Origin: Rubripirellula amarantea
GTDB taxonomy: Bacteria; Planctomycetota; Planctomycetia; Pirellulales; Pirellulaceae
Assembly: GCF_007859865.1 (NCBI RefSeq)
Contig: NZ_SJPI01000001.1
Span: 1,488,001-1,552,000, forward strand
Length of the DNA stretch: 64,000 nucleotides
Direction of reading: 5' to 3'
This document shows positions 32,888-42,099 of this stretch, piece by piece; the first letter of the stretch is position 1; each line of letters begins with the position of its first letter. The position numbers and the translations under genes were made by a program. Under the pieces are notes generated by a model that worked only from the letters and a program-made list of their open reading frames with translations, did no database searches and was not told where the DNA came from.

Positions 32888-33877
32888 ATGCCGTCTGATG
32901 AGCCTCTCCAGCTCCAACTGCGGGCCAAAACCACGCCCGCGTTGCTGCTTTCGATGGTATTTCACATTGTTGCTTTAGTCGTCATCGGATTGATGCTTGG
33001 CCAAGTCGAACGAGGCACGGGCGAACAGGCGGATCGGCCCGTCGGAATTGCAATGGTCCACCGGATGCCCGATCGGGACCGATATGTGGAAGCTTCCCAG
33101 GTCCAGCCCACTCCAACGGAATCAACGCAATCGGCGACGTCGGCCGCAGCGTCCGCGGCCGCGGCTCCCCCCGCTGACCTAGCACCTCCGTTGGACCTTG
33201 ACGGAATATTGGAAGCCATCAAGGCATCGCCCTCGCCCGTTTCGGGAACCGGGATGGCTGGGGAAACTCAACTTGATGGTGACGCCTTCGGTGATGCCGA
33301 TGGTGCGGGAAAGTCCAGCAGTGACGATGATGCGACAACAATGGTGTTCGGCGTTTCCGGAAGCGGGTCCCAGTTTGTTTATGTGTTTGACCGCAGCGAC
33401 AGCATGAATGGCTACGGGGGTCGTCCGTTGCGTGCGGCAAAATCAGAACTGATCAAGAGCCTCAGCGGATTGACGGACAGGCAGCGTTTTCAGTTGATCT
33501 TCTATAACGACAAACCGTCACCGATGCGGCTTTCCCGCTCTCCGCTGCAAATGTTCGCAGCAGACGCACCCAGCGTGACCGCGGCCAAGCAACACATCAA
33601 CTCGATTACCGCCTACGGAGGAACAGAACACTCTTCGGCGCTAAAGATGGCGTTGCAACTCGGTCCAGACGTGATCTTCTTTTTGACCGACGCAAGGATT
33701 CCACGGATCTCGCCGAGCGATCTTCGTGACATTCAAATCAGAGCACAACGGACCGGGACCACCATTCATGCGATTGAATTTGGTACCGATGCGATGGCAC
33801 CCTCAGAGAGTTTCCTGAAAGAGTTGGCAGCGATGAATCAAGGCAAGTACCAATACGTTAATGTTCAAGAGTTGTAA
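32888..33877 (+). CDS. Membrane-anchored von Willebrand factor A domain protein
   Basis: About 329 residues. One membrane segment near the N-terminus (LLSMVFHIVALVVIGLML) leads to an Ala/Pro/Ser-rich linker and an Asp-rich stretch, then a vWA domain (about residues 165-329) with the metal-ion site FDRSDSMNGYGG (D-x-S-x-S), ITAYGGTEHSSALKMAL and IFFLTDARI. vWA domains bind proteins through a metal ion; in planctomycetes many are anchored to the membrane. ATG 32888 is chosen; a TTG at 32870 is possible. The stop is followed after 4 bp by the next gene. Confidence 0.8.
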   Translation: MPSDEPLQLQLRAKTTPALLLSMVFHIVALVVIGLMLGQVERGTGEQADRPVGIAMVHRMPDRDRYVEASQVQPTPTESTQSATSAAASAAAAPPADLAPPLDLDGILEAIKASPSPVSGTGMAGETQLDGDAFGDADGAGKSSSDDDATTMVFGVSGSGSQFVYVFDRSDSMNGYGGRPLRAAKSELIKSLSGLTDRQRFQLIFYNDKPSPMRLSRSPLQMFAADAPSVTAAKQHINSITAYGGTEHSSALKMALQLGPDVIFFLTDARIPRISPSDLRDIQIRAQRTGTTIHAIEFGTDAMAPSESFLKELAAMNQGKYQYVNVQEL

Positions 33878-33881
33878 CGCC

Positions 33882-34820
33882 ATGAAATTTGCGAGGCTGA
33901 TTCTAGCGATTTGGTTAAGTGCCAACGCAATGTCCAATGCCAACGCACAATCGCCCCGGTCCACTTCGCCGCTCGACCGAGTTTGGCTAGAACCGAAGCG
34001 ACCAACGCAATCACAAAGCGATTGGTATCCGCAAGCAATTGAACCATTGGAAGGTCGTATTGTTGAGTTTGACGATAAGCAATTGAGCATCGCGGAGGGT
34101 CAGACCAAAGATAAGACGATCGTGGCTGCTCGTCGCGTTCTATGGATCGAGCCCGGTGAAGTCTCCGACGGTGAACGTCGTGTTATCGATGCGTTTGAAA
34201 ACGGCGACAATCGAGCCGTGCTGGCTGACCTAGCGGAAGTATTGAAGGCACGGCCGCCGGTGTGGCGTCAGCAATGGTTAACAATGCTAGGTGCTAATTC
34301 GGCCAAACTAAGCGGGCGAGCGAAAATCTCACTCGAATTAGTTTCTCAACTCGATCGTCGTCCTTTGCCGGCAATGGTCGTCGCTTGGGCACCGATCGCG
34401 TGGACGCCCGAGCGTTCCAATGATCCAACGATCCAATCCTCCCTCGCACGCTTGCAGGATCCCTCGCCGTTGACGCAGTTGGTCGCCGCCAGTTGGTTGC
34501 TGTCTTCGTCGCACCGAAATGACGCTCTCGAAACGATTCAGACACTCGCAACAAACGAAGATCGTCCGTCTGTGATGACGCTCGCGAGGTGCCTGTTGTG
34601 GACCACGGCTTCACCGCCCGAGGTCAAAGCCAATTATCAGCAGTGGCTAGACGAGTTGGAAACCATTCCCATATCGCTAAGCGTGGGGCCTACGGTGTCG
34701 TTGCAGCGAAAGTTGCAGGCGGCCGGACTTTCTCAAGCTGCCAATGCACTCGAGTGGTCACTTGAACTCACTCCGGTGCATCCTCATCCAGCATTGATGA
34801 CGAACCGCGTCTCGCCATAG
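33882..34820 (+). CDS. Exported protein of unknown function
   Basis: A 312-residue protein with a clear signal peptide (RLILAIWLSANAMSNANA). ATG 33882 begins 5 bp after the vWA stop; an upstream ATG at 33861 would add seven residues inside the vWA gene. The mature part starts with SPLDRVWLEPKRPTQ, then a beta-rich section (GRIVEFDDKQLSI, VLWIEPGEV) and a long helical section rich in Leu and Ala (for example ELVSQLDRRPLPAMVVAWA). I recognise no family. Probably co-expressed with the vWA protein. Confidence 0.6.
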   Translation: MKFARLILAIWLSANAMSNANAQSPRSTSPLDRVWLEPKRPTQSQSDWYPQAIEPLEGRIVEFDDKQLSIAEGQTKDKTIVAARRVLWIEPGEVSDGERRVIDAFENGDNRAVLADLAEVLKARPPVWRQQWLTMLGANSAKLSGRAKISLELVSQLDRRPLPAMVVAWAPIAWTPERSNDPTIQSSLARLQDPSPLTQLVAASWLLSSSHRNDALETIQTLATNEDRPSVMTLARCLLWTTASPPEVKANYQQWLDELETIPISLSVGPTVSLQRKLQAAGLSQAANALEWSLELTPVHPHPALMTNRVSP

Positions 34821-34868
34821 GTTCGCCATCGCTTGCCAAGCAACGTTGGTCTTAGACGTTCGGCAATG

Positions 34869-35690
34869 TCATTCATTCTTGGCAGTTAAAACAGCATCTT
34901 CAACAAGAGGAATCTCTTGGCCGAACGTCACCTTTCCGAATCGCTCGCTCTTAACATCATCGCTCATCAAGATCCGTTGGAAGAACAACATCAGCAGCGT
35001 GCAAAGGTAACGACGGCCCATCTCACCCATTCGCAAATTGGTCGATCCCCAAGTACGGCCTTCCCAGCCAATCGGAATTTGCGTGATTTTGTAACCACCG
35101 ATTAGCGCACTGAGTGACATTTCAAGTGTGATATTGAAATGGCACGCTTTGTATGGCCCACACGTTTGCACCACTTCGCGGCGATAGGCTTTGAACGCGT
35201 TCGTCAAATCGTTCATATCGGTCCAGAACATCCACTGAACGACTTTATTGACGATCCGGTTGACGACCAACTTTACGCGCGGATAGCGATTCACTTCCGC
35301 TCCTTTGATGAACCGTGATCCGAACACACAGTCGTAGCCTTCCTGGATTTTTTGGTAGTAGGCGAATGCATCTTCGGGATGGTCCGAACGATCGGACATG
35401 TAAACGATCACAACATCGCCGGTTACATAAGCGAGGCCAGTGCGGAGGGCTCGGCCGAAACCTCCGGGTGGGTTACGACGTATCAAACGAATGCTGCCGG
35501 GCCAATTCTTGGCGACCTTCAACACTTCGGCTTCCGTGTTGTCGTGGCTGTTGTCGTTAACAACGATGACCTCGGTGCGCAATTCATGCTCACCAATTAA
35601 ACATTGCAGCAGTTCATCAATGCAGGGACCAATATTGGCCTCCTCGTTGTACGCCGGCAGGACGACCGAAATTTGCGGAGGTTCATTCAT
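34869..35690 (-). CDS. Family 2 glycosyltransferase (polyprenyl-phosphate mannose/glucose synthase-like)
   Basis: A 273-residue GT-A enzyme. Start chosen at ATG 35690 (MNEPPQISVVLPAYNEEANI), which overlaps the GT39-like stop by 8 bp. Seen: VVLPAYNEEANIG, VIVVNDNSHDNTE (D-x-S region), GFGRALRTGLAYVTGDVVIV, MSDRSDHPED (metal motif) and GSRFIKG. No C-terminal membrane helix is evident, so it resembles soluble DPM1-like transferases that load a sugar on a lipid carrier. The neighbouring GT39-like enzyme would use such a lipid-linked sugar. Confidence 0.87.
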   Translation of the reverse strand: MNEPPQISVVLPAYNEEANIGPCIDELLQCLIGEHELRTEVIVVNDNSHDNTEAEVLKVAKNWPGSIRLIRRNPPGGFGRALRTGLAYVTGDVVIVYMSDRSDHPEDAFAYYQKIQEGYDCVFGSRFIKGAEVNRYPRVKLVVNRIVNKVVQWMFWTDMNDLTNAFKAYRREVVQTCGPYKACHFNITLEMSLSALIGGYKITQIPIGWEGRTWGSTNLRMGEMGRRYLCTLLMLFFQRILMSDDVKSERFGKVTFGQEIPLVEDAVLTAKNE

Positions 35691-37218
35691 TGTTCTTGTT
35701 TTTTTGCACGAACCAATCCACAAAACATTCCTGGGGTACGTCACGGCTTCCAAACCGCTTTACGAAGCTCGCGTCGTATTGGTTTGCCCAGCCCGCATCT
35801 TCTCCTTCCCATGCCAGCAATATTCCGGTGTAGTCGAGTTCACGATCGCCCCAATATTGTTGCCTTTCTTGGCAAAGTAGCGTTTCTCGCCCGCTTAAAT
35901 ACAACGGATAAACGTACGAAAGGTCGGCCAGGAATAAGCCTTCCTTGGGCAACTCGTCCAGGACTTCTTCTATGAAGTGAGTGCCGTGGTACTGGGGATC
36001 ACCCCAATTGGTGGCATAAAGCCAAGTCGAACGCAGCCCAGCCCCAGGCAACATGAGGCCAATCGAAAGAATCCAAACCGACAATGCCACGATCGTTTTG
36101 AACTTCGATGAATAGCTTGCAATCAGATAATCAATCGCAGGTGCCAAACCCGCCAAGATCCACAAACTTGAATAGACCCAATACCCTTTGATTGGATGTA
36201 ATCCGGCGACTACCGCTGTCAAGTAAACGCTCGACCAAACAAGCGCCAAGTAACCAATCGCTTCGCGTCGTGGTCGAGTCCTCCAAAGTCCGATCGATGC
36301 CAACACGATGGCGACTAGGAAGAAAGCGCATTGCCAGGGCCCCAATAGCTCAAAAAGTATATTGGCGTGATGGCGAAGCGATACCCACGGCCAAACCATA
36401 CGACTGGTAAGTCCGGGCCCGGCACGATCAAGCACATTGGGGAAAAACTGACTTCGGAATTCGTACGGGAACTTGATAATCAACGGCAACCAAAGACAGA
36501 ACGTCGCTCCGCAAGCCACGCCAAAGCAAAGCAAATTGAGTGCTTTGGAACGTACTTGTCCCCTAGCACACAACATCGCAACGCCAGCCTGCATCGCGAA
36601 CACAAGGGCAAGCGGGTGAAACAACCCGCCCAACCCGCACGCGATTCCGCTGCCAACCAGCAGTCGACGTTGACGATCCTCAGACGCTGGCGTCAGATAG
36701 TTCCAAAGTAGCGTTAGCGAAATCCAACCACAAAATGCAGATAGCAAATCAGGTCGCACCATCAGGCCGGTGAACATCAGCGGTCGACTAAGTGCCAACA
36801 ACGTTGCCACCAACAACGACATTGACAGCGACGATCCCAAACGCCGGGCGAGGTGGAAGGTTAAAACGATGGCGGCAATCGCCCCAAGGAAAAGCGGAAT
36901 CCTTGACGTGGGATAGCCAGGTGGAAAGATCGCATGAAAAGGAGCTTGCACGTAAAACAGCGCAGGCGGCAACGTGAACATGCACACGTCGGCATTTTCA
37001 AAAAACGTACTTCGATCTTTCGTTGGCAGATACGGAATTCGAGGAATCCCTTCGTTCCACACGGTCCAACCGGGGACCGCAAACCACTGCTCATCTTGAC
37101 CGCCGGGAGCATGAACCAAAATTGGCAATCGCAACGCAACATAGAGCGTGATCGGAAGAAGTACCCAAAGCCATTGACGCTTCGTCTTGCTAGTCGGATC
37201 GTTCGTTGATGCTGTCAC
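35683..37218 (-). CDS. GT39-like (ArnT/PMT-type) membrane glycosyltransferase
   Basis: A 511-residue protein with about 11-12 hydrophobic segments. An acidic GGQDEQWF motif follows the first membrane segment, at the place where GT-C enzymes carry their catalytic Asp/Glu. The second half alternates membrane segments and ends in a soluble ~100-residue domain. Start chosen at GTG 37218, which makes a 4-bp GTGA overlap with the epimerase stop; a TTG at 37236 is an alternative. Family knowledge: GT-C enzymes transfer a sugar from a lipid carrier to lipid A, protein or glycan. Acceptor unknown. Confidence 0.75.
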   Translation of the reverse strand: MTASTNDPTSKTKRQWLWVLLPITLYVALRLPILVHAPGGQDEQWFAVPGWTVWNEGIPRIPYLPTKDRSTFFENADVCMFTLPPALFYVQAPFHAIFPPGYPTSRIPLFLGAIAAIVLTFHLARRLGSSLSMSLLVATLLALSRPLMFTGLMVRPDLLSAFCGWISLTLLWNYLTPASEDRQRRLLVGSGIACGLGGLFHPLALVFAMQAGVAMLCARGQVRSKALNLLCFGVACGATFCLWLPLIIKFPYEFRSQFFPNVLDRAGPGLTSRMVWPWVSLRHHANILFELLGPWQCAFFLVAIVLASIGLWRTRPRREAIGYLALVWSSVYLTAVVAGLHPIKGYWVYSSLWILAGLAPAIDYLIASYSSKFKTIVALSVWILSIGLMLPGAGLRSTWLYATNWGDPQYHGTHFIEEVLDELPKEGLFLADLSYVYPLYLSGRETLLCQERQQYWGDRELDYTGILLAWEGEDAGWANQYDASFVKRFGSRDVPQECFVDWFVQKNKNNE

Positions 37219-38276
37219 TGAGACAACTCCAGCCAACCTGGGTTCGATTCCGCATGCACCGCGATCTCTTCAAGTGTGTCGTTCATGGATACTTCTGGTT
37301 TCCAGTTCCAATGTTGATTTGCGAGAGCCGAATCCAACACCACCCAAGGTAGATCAAAAGGCCTTTCTTCATCACTTGATTGAATCGCATGTTTGCCGAA
37401 CCGGTCGTCACACCACTGAGTCAATTGCTTCAACGACATTGCGGATGCTTGACCCCCGCTGACATTGATCGTTCTCGGTACGTTCTTGCGATCACCAGAG
37501 GCGATCTGCGTCGACACGAGTTGGGATAGGTCGCGAACATTCAAGCAATCACGAACCTGATGACCGCTACCGCCAAAGCCCAAGTACTTTAGCGGTTGTC
37601 TGCGAAGATGACTGTGAAGCCAAAACGAAAAGATGCCCTGGTCGGCACGACCAAACTGCCCTGCTCCTGCCAGCACTCCACAGCGATTGATCCAAACGGG
37701 AAAGTCATAAGTGAGACCATACTCAAGTGCCATCGTCTCTGAAGCAATCTTTGTCGCGCCATACATGGATACCGGCGCGGCGGTTGAAAAATTCTCGTTG
37801 ATACCGTCATCGGTTAAACCAGGGTCGGTCGTGTCAGAAACCACAAACGCATCCTTTTGAATGTCAAGTGAAAGCGAAGTGAGTGCTTCGATCGAATAGA
37901 CACGACTGGTGCTCAACAACAAAAATCCAGCATGATGGCGTTTGCAAAGCTCCAGCAAATGGATCGTACCGAGCAGATTGTGCTGGACCAATTGCAACGA
38001 TGAATTCGCCCCATCGACGCCCGCTAGCACGCTCGGCAAAGCTGCTGCATCAATCACAAAGTCCATCGGGCCAATCGTTTCCAGGTCACTGGCAAGCCTT
38101 AAGTCACCATGTCGAACATCGATGCCTTTCGAGACGAGTTCACGACGATTGGTTTCACTGCCTGGTCGAGCCAAATTGTCCATTCCCACAATTTTGATTG
38201 TCGAATCAGACTCAACGAGGTGCCTAGCGATGGATGAACCAACGAATCCACAAACACCGGTAATAAAAATGTTCAA
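37215..38276 (-). CDS. NAD-dependent epimerase/dehydratase (extended SDR)
   Basis: A 353-residue SDR. TTG 38276 is chosen because GGGAAGAG lies just upstream and LNIFITGVCGFVGSSIARHL then starts the fold. Seen: the NAD loop TGVCGFVGSS, MDFVIDAAALPSVLAG, LLSTSRVYS and the catalytic pair MYGATKIASE (Tyr-x-x-x-Lys), then DCLNVRDL. Members convert nucleotide sugars or related compounds. It is the first gene of the epimerase-GT39-GT2 operon (GTGA overlap). Substrate unknown; the glycan context favours a nucleotide sugar. Confidence 0.85.
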   Translation of the reverse strand: MNIFITGVCGFVGSSIARHLVESDSTIKIVGMDNLARPGSETNRRELVSKGIDVRHGDLRLASDLETIGPMDFVIDAAALPSVLAGVDGANSSLQLVQHNLLGTIHLLELCKRHHAGFLLLSTSRVYSIEALTSLSLDIQKDAFVVSDTTDPGLTDDGINENFSTAAPVSMYGATKIASETMALEYGLTYDFPVWINRCGVLAGAGQFGRADQGIFSFWLHSHLRRQPLKYLGFGGSGHQVRDCLNVRDLSQLVSTQIASGDRKNVPRTINVSGGQASAMSLKQLTQWCDDRFGKHAIQSSDEERPFDLPWVVLDSALANQHWNWKPEVSMNDTLEEIAVHAESNPGWLELSQ

Positions 38277-38545
38277 ACTGCTCTTCCCGACTCCATGTGG
38301 TATCCGACAACGGCTTCTTAGATGGCAGTATAACAGAGCCATGATCGAAACGATGGTGCCAATCAGTTGGTTCAACGATGCGTGCCAAACCGACTTATTA
38401 GAATTCGATCGCCGGTTCGTCGGCGGCGAGAACTTTCGTCGTCGCCCATGCATGTTTGAAGCGGTCGCAAGGACTCGAAAAGCAACTTCCATCACGGTCT
38501 AGCATTCCCCGTTTTCTGAACACGAGCCCCTTAGAACAATCATCC

Positions 38546-39334
38546 ATGAACTGTCACTTGATCGTTGCTGCGTCCTGCGTGTTGCTGATGATCGTGGGAT
38601 GTAGCCAGTCGGATGATCGCGACGAAGAAATTTCCTACTTAAGCATCCTCATGCCAGAGAGTCTGGTGAAGTACTCGACGCTCGACATTGCGTCCCGCGA
38701 TAACATTGTGAAAGTTGTCGAAGACGACGCGAGTTATCTTGGGTTCAGAATTTACCCAGGACAGCAACGTTTGCATGGAGGCATCCGATCAGAAGTCAGC
38801 GTTGATTTTCCTTACCGGGAAGGTGACACGGTTGTTTACTCGTGGCAATTTAAACTGGAAGATGACTTTACGTCCGACCAACCCCACAATCGTTGGTGGA
38901 TCATTGGCCAATGGCACGACCAGCCTGACCTTACGAAAAACGAAACGTGGGATACTCACGCCTCACTAAGTCCGCCGATTAGTTTGTGTATCGGCGAAAA
39001 GGAAGGCAGCATGATGCTGGTCATGACATACGGTGTTACCCGCGAAGACCAGCCGCAATCCACATCCCAAGCGGTTCGAATTAATCGTGGAAAATGGTAT
39101 CGAGCAAAGACTCGCATCACGTGGTCGCAAAGTAAAAAGGGACAAGCAAAGTTTTTTCTTAGCGAGTCTGATCACCCATCGACTGAAGAGCCAGTGATTG
39201 AAGTGGAAGGGCCCAACATGAACAACGCTTATCAGCACTACTTCAAGATGGGTATGTATCGTCATCCGGATATTGATACTGACAATTGCATCTATCTGGA
39301 CAAGCTTTCTATCTTTGTGGTGAACAGCCAATAG
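38546..39334 (+). CDS. Lipoprotein resembling heparin-lyase/polysaccharide-lyase fold
   Basis: A 262-residue lipoprotein. The signal peptide ends in the lipobox MIVGC (start ATG 38546; upstream codons of the longer frame are not family-like). The mature part resembles the concanavalin-type fold of heparin lyase I/PL20 (PF14099-like): GGIRSEVSVDFPYREGDTV, SWQFKLEDDF, HNRWWIIGQWHDQPDL and YFKMGMYRH. It may cleave or only bind polysaccharide; catalytic residues of lyases cannot be verified by eye. It is divergent from the glycan cluster beginning at 38276. Confidence 0.6.
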   Translation: MNCHLIVAASCVLLMIVGCSQSDDRDEEISYLSILMPESLVKYSTLDIASRDNIVKVVEDDASYLGFRIYPGQQRLHGGIRSEVSVDFPYREGDTVVYSWQFKLEDDFTSDQPHNRWWIIGQWHDQPDLTKNETWDTHASLSPPISLCIGEKEGSMMLVMTYGVTREDQPQSTSQAVRINRGKWYRAKTRITWSQSKKGQAKFFLSESDHPSTEEPVIEVEGPNMNNAYQHYFKMGMYRHPDIDTDNCIYLDKLSIFVVNSQ

Positions 39335-39420
39335 TCCATTGCGGAACTCTTCCCAGACACAATCCGCGTGCAAAGGTCAAAGGTCTCTTCCAACAAAGGA
39401 ATCGAATTTCGAACAGTCGA

Positions 39421-40842
39421 CTAGGCAGGCTGGGTGGGGGCGACGTTAGCCCATGAATGATCTTCAACAGATAGTGGGATCGAGGGAGTATCGGTTTCAG
39501 AGCGATCTCCGTAGTGCAATTGAAGCGCTAACCTGCCACAACGTTCTTGGAACTGGGCGGGCGTGTCGTCCTTGCCTTCAGCGCATACAGCGTCGGTCCA
39601 TCCGGGCCAATCACTCAAAATTCGTTCCGCCAACTTTCGACGTCCTTTCCCGTCAAGCGTGCCCATGGTCACCACTCGGTCGATGCGTCCGGGACGCGAT
39701 CCAATGCTGCCGGGTTGACCAATCGCGGGGTCGATACGGTCAAGATGATTGGTCGTTACCAAAACCATCAACCCATCCGCCCGTTGCACACCATCGAGAC
39801 AATTAAGCAAACAGTCAAAGGTAAGCCCCGGTCCGTTTTGCATGGCAACATTCTTACGTCCATCGAAAACTGCATCCATGTCCTCCATCAATGCCATGCA
39901 GGGCACTTCCGAGAGCATCTGGTTCCAAGCTTTCAGCAGTTCGTCGTTCTTGACCGTTGCCAAGTCATACACGAACACAGGCAAGTCCAAATCTTCCGCC
40001 AGTGCTCTTGCCAACGCAGTCTTTCCCGTTCCCGGCTGTCCATGCAACAAGTAACCTCGCCGCCAAGGCAGGCCTCGTTCCAGGTGCCAATCTTCGGTCT
40101 CACGCCATCGCTTGGCTTCTTGAACTAAATCCAATGCATTTGCATCGAGCGATAGTTTTGCAATCGCACTGGAATCGTCATCCGGGTCCACACCAAAGTC
40201 TCGGAAATCCCATTCAAGCGGACGATGACCAAGGCACGCACGAATGTCGCTATTGCTAGTCGGACAACCGCCACCGGACTTGGGCTTCACCGTCACCATG
40301 GCCGTGTTACCAGCAGTACCGTGGATAAATCGAATTGAATGACGACGCCCCCCGGTCGATTCGTACCCGCGTACGTGTTCGTTGAAGAACTGAGTGGCAT
40401 CGATGATCAACTTGTCAGGGTCGATCGTTCCGCGAGCAAATGTGATCGTAATGGTTTGGTAGTCGTAGTCGGCCGCTTGCAATCCTTCTTCGAGGTCACC
40501 GAGTCCGTCCTTAGTTTTCGCTACCCAGATTGGACACCAGCCTCGCCAATACAAGCGACCCGAAGGCGGCGCGATTTCCATCGAAACTAATTGCACACGT
40601 TTGCGAGGTCGGACAAATAGCTTCCAGCCTACGTAGGCCCGCGGACCAAATCGCGATGCCGTGTAATGGTGCTTCAAATAAAGCAGAATGGCATCGGCTT
40701 GATAGCCGCTGGTGGTAATTCGTACGACTACTCGACCGGCAATCTGAGAGTACAGACTCTTGACGTGAGTCCAGCCGGTTGCCAACAAAGTGACCACCGC
40801 TGCCCCTCCGGCAAGCATCCAACCGTTCAACGCTTCTTCCAC
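39421..40842 (-). CDS. BCS1-like AAA+ ATPase
   Basis: A 473-residue protein. One membrane segment near the N-terminus (GWMLAGGAAVVTLLATGW) is followed by a domain of about 200 residues resembling BCS1 N-terminal domains, then an AAA+ module: RGYLLHGQPGTGKTALARAL (Walker A), CMALMEDMDAVF (Walker B), LLNCLDGVQRADGLMVLVTT and SRPGRIDRVV (arginine fingers). BCS1 in mitochondria moves the Rieske protein across a membrane; bacterial relatives have no established role. Start at GTG 40842 is chosen because GAAGAG lies 7 bases upstream. It is divergent from the HIT gene. Confidence 0.8.
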   Translation of the reverse strand: MEEALNGWMLAGGAAVVTLLATGWTHVKSLYSQIAGRVVVRITTSGYQADAILLYLKHHYTASRFGPRAYVGWKLFVRPRKRVQLVSMEIAPPSGRLYWRGWCPIWVAKTKDGLGDLEEGLQAADYDYQTITITFARGTIDPDKLIIDATQFFNEHVRGYESTGGRRHSIRFIHGTAGNTAMVTVKPKSGGGCPTSNSDIRACLGHRPLEWDFRDFGVDPDDDSSAIAKLSLDANALDLVQEAKRWRETEDWHLERGLPWRRGYLLHGQPGTGKTALARALAEDLDLPVFVYDLATVKNDELLKAWNQMLSEVPCMALMEDMDAVFDGRKNVAMQNGPGLTFDCLLNCLDGVQRADGLMVLVTTNHLDRIDPAIGQPGSIGSRPGRIDRVVTMGTLDGKGRRKLAERILSDWPGWTDAVCAEGKDDTPAQFQERCGRLALQLHYGDRSETDTPSIPLSVEDHSWANVAPTQPA

Positions 40843-40933
40843 AATTGATCTCTTCAGGTAATAAACAGTTGGCACGTTCCCTATTGCCAGACTTCCACGC
40901 ACTGACACGCGTAAACTCCGAAAGGTTCCCGCT

Positions 40934-41272
40934 ATGGCTTCGATCTTTACTAGAATCATCGACCGCGAAATTCCCGCCGATATCCTTTACGAAGACGATT
41001 TGTGTCTTGCGTTTCGAGACATCGCGCCCAAGGCTCCGACACATTTTCTTGTGATACCCAAGAAGGAAATCGTTTCACTTGCCGATGCTGGCGACGACGA
41101 CGAAGCGATTCTCGGTCGCTGCATCCTGGTCGCCTCGAAAGTCGCAGCAGCCGAAGGACTCGAAGGTGGCTATCGACTGGTTGCCAATACACGTGATGAC
41201 GGCGGTCAAGAAGTGCCGCACCTGCATTTCCACGTGTTGGGCGGTCGCAAATTGTCCTGGCCACCCGGCTGA
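40934..41272 (+). CDS. HIT family protein (HinT-like)
   Basis: A 112-residue histidine-triad hydrolase. Seen: FTRIIDREIPADILYEDD, FLVIPKKEIVSLADA and the triad HLHFHVLGG. Family: hydrolyses nucleoside phosphoramidates and adenylylated molecules in the cytoplasm. Start codon ATG 40934, usual length, all key residues present. Confidence 0.95.
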   Translation: MASIFTRIIDREIPADILYEDDLCLAFRDIAPKAPTHFLVIPKKEIVSLADAGDDDEAILGRCILVASKVAAAEGLEGGYRLVANTRDDGGQEVPHLHFHVLGGRKLSWPPG

Positions 41273-41321
41273 CCTCAACGTCATCCATAAAGGAACTGTA
41301 ACCACACTGACTAATGTTCTC

Positions 41322-41350
41322 TTGTTCACTTCGTGGTTAGTGGATATATT
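41322..41350 (+). promoter_or_regulatory. Candidate sigma-70-type promoter for the csrA-like gene
   Basis: TTGTTC (41322-41327) and TATATT (41345-41350) stand 17 bp apart, 55 bp before the csrA start. Both hexamers match consensus in at least four of six bases and the spacing is ideal. The transcript would begin near 41357. Confidence 0.4.
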
Positions 41351-41404
41351 TTCACTACTGATTAGGAAGTTTGGTTCGATGGAATGTCACCGAAGGAGAC
41401 ACAG

Positions 41405-41932
41405 ATGTTGGTTTTATCCCGAAAAGAAGGCGAAACGATTGAAATCCCGTCGCTGGGAATTGTGATTCAAGTTTCAGCAGTGAAGAAGTCCAGAGCTGTC
41501 CTCGGCATCGAGGCACCAGGTGACGTCCAGATTGTCCGGGGCGAGGTCATGGATCGTGACTTGGACGCTCATCAAGGCCATTTGAGCCAACGATCGAGTG
41601 AGCAGCTCTTGATCGAGTTGGAAGCCGAAATTGCTGCGTTAACGGAAATGTGTTCCGAAGAACACAGATCGGTCGCGAATCAAACTGCTCTTCAAACTCT
41701 GCAGACGCTTCGCAATTTGCGAAGACGATGGCAGCAGCAACATTCCGGCGACAACGAGGCTCGTCCTCTTTCTGACTTTGTCGCCGTCCGATCCGAAGTG
41801 CTTGAGCATTTGATAAATAGCCGCGCTAAGACAAGCGAACCAGACATTCTGGTCACACCGCCCGACTGCGTTCGTCAATCGAGCGTCGGTTATGTCATCG
41901 GCGGCGAAGGCGCTGTTTGCCAAGTCGCATAG
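41405..41932 (+). CDS. csrA: CsrA/RsmA-type RNA-binding regulator with C-terminal extension
   Basis: CsrA binds GGA motifs in leaders and changes translation or stability of mRNAs. The first ~50 residues are a complete CsrA domain: MLVLSRKEGETIEIPS, the beta strands IVIQVSAVKKSRAVLGIEAP and the RNA-contact Arg in VQIVRGEV. CsrA normally has 60-75 residues. Here 175 residues are encoded: after the domain come a helical segment (about 63-110) with SEQLLIELEAEIAALTEM and LQTLQTLRNLRRRWQ, then a loosely structured end. The ATG at 41405 is preceded by AAGGAGA. The leader contains five GGA motifs between 41292 and 41397. The function of the extension is unknown. Confidence 0.85.
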   Translation: MLVLSRKEGETIEIPSLGIVIQVSAVKKSRAVLGIEAPGDVQIVRGEVMDRDLDAHQGHLSQRSSEQLLIELEAEIAALTEMCSEEHRSVANQTALQTLQTLRNLRRRWQQQHSGDNEARPLSDFVAVRSEVLEHLINSRAKTSEPDILVTPPDCVRQSSVGYVIGGEGAVCQVA

Positions 41933-42099
41933 CATTTGTTGTTTCAAAGGATCATTGGTACTGCACCGAATGGGTGGTAGCCAGTGCCAGTGATCGCGAG
42001 CGAATGACGACAGTGTCCCTTTCACCGTTCCGAGTGCATTAAGCTGGAGAGATGCAAACTCCCGAGCGATTCGGATTCTTTGATTGGGATGAGACGACG

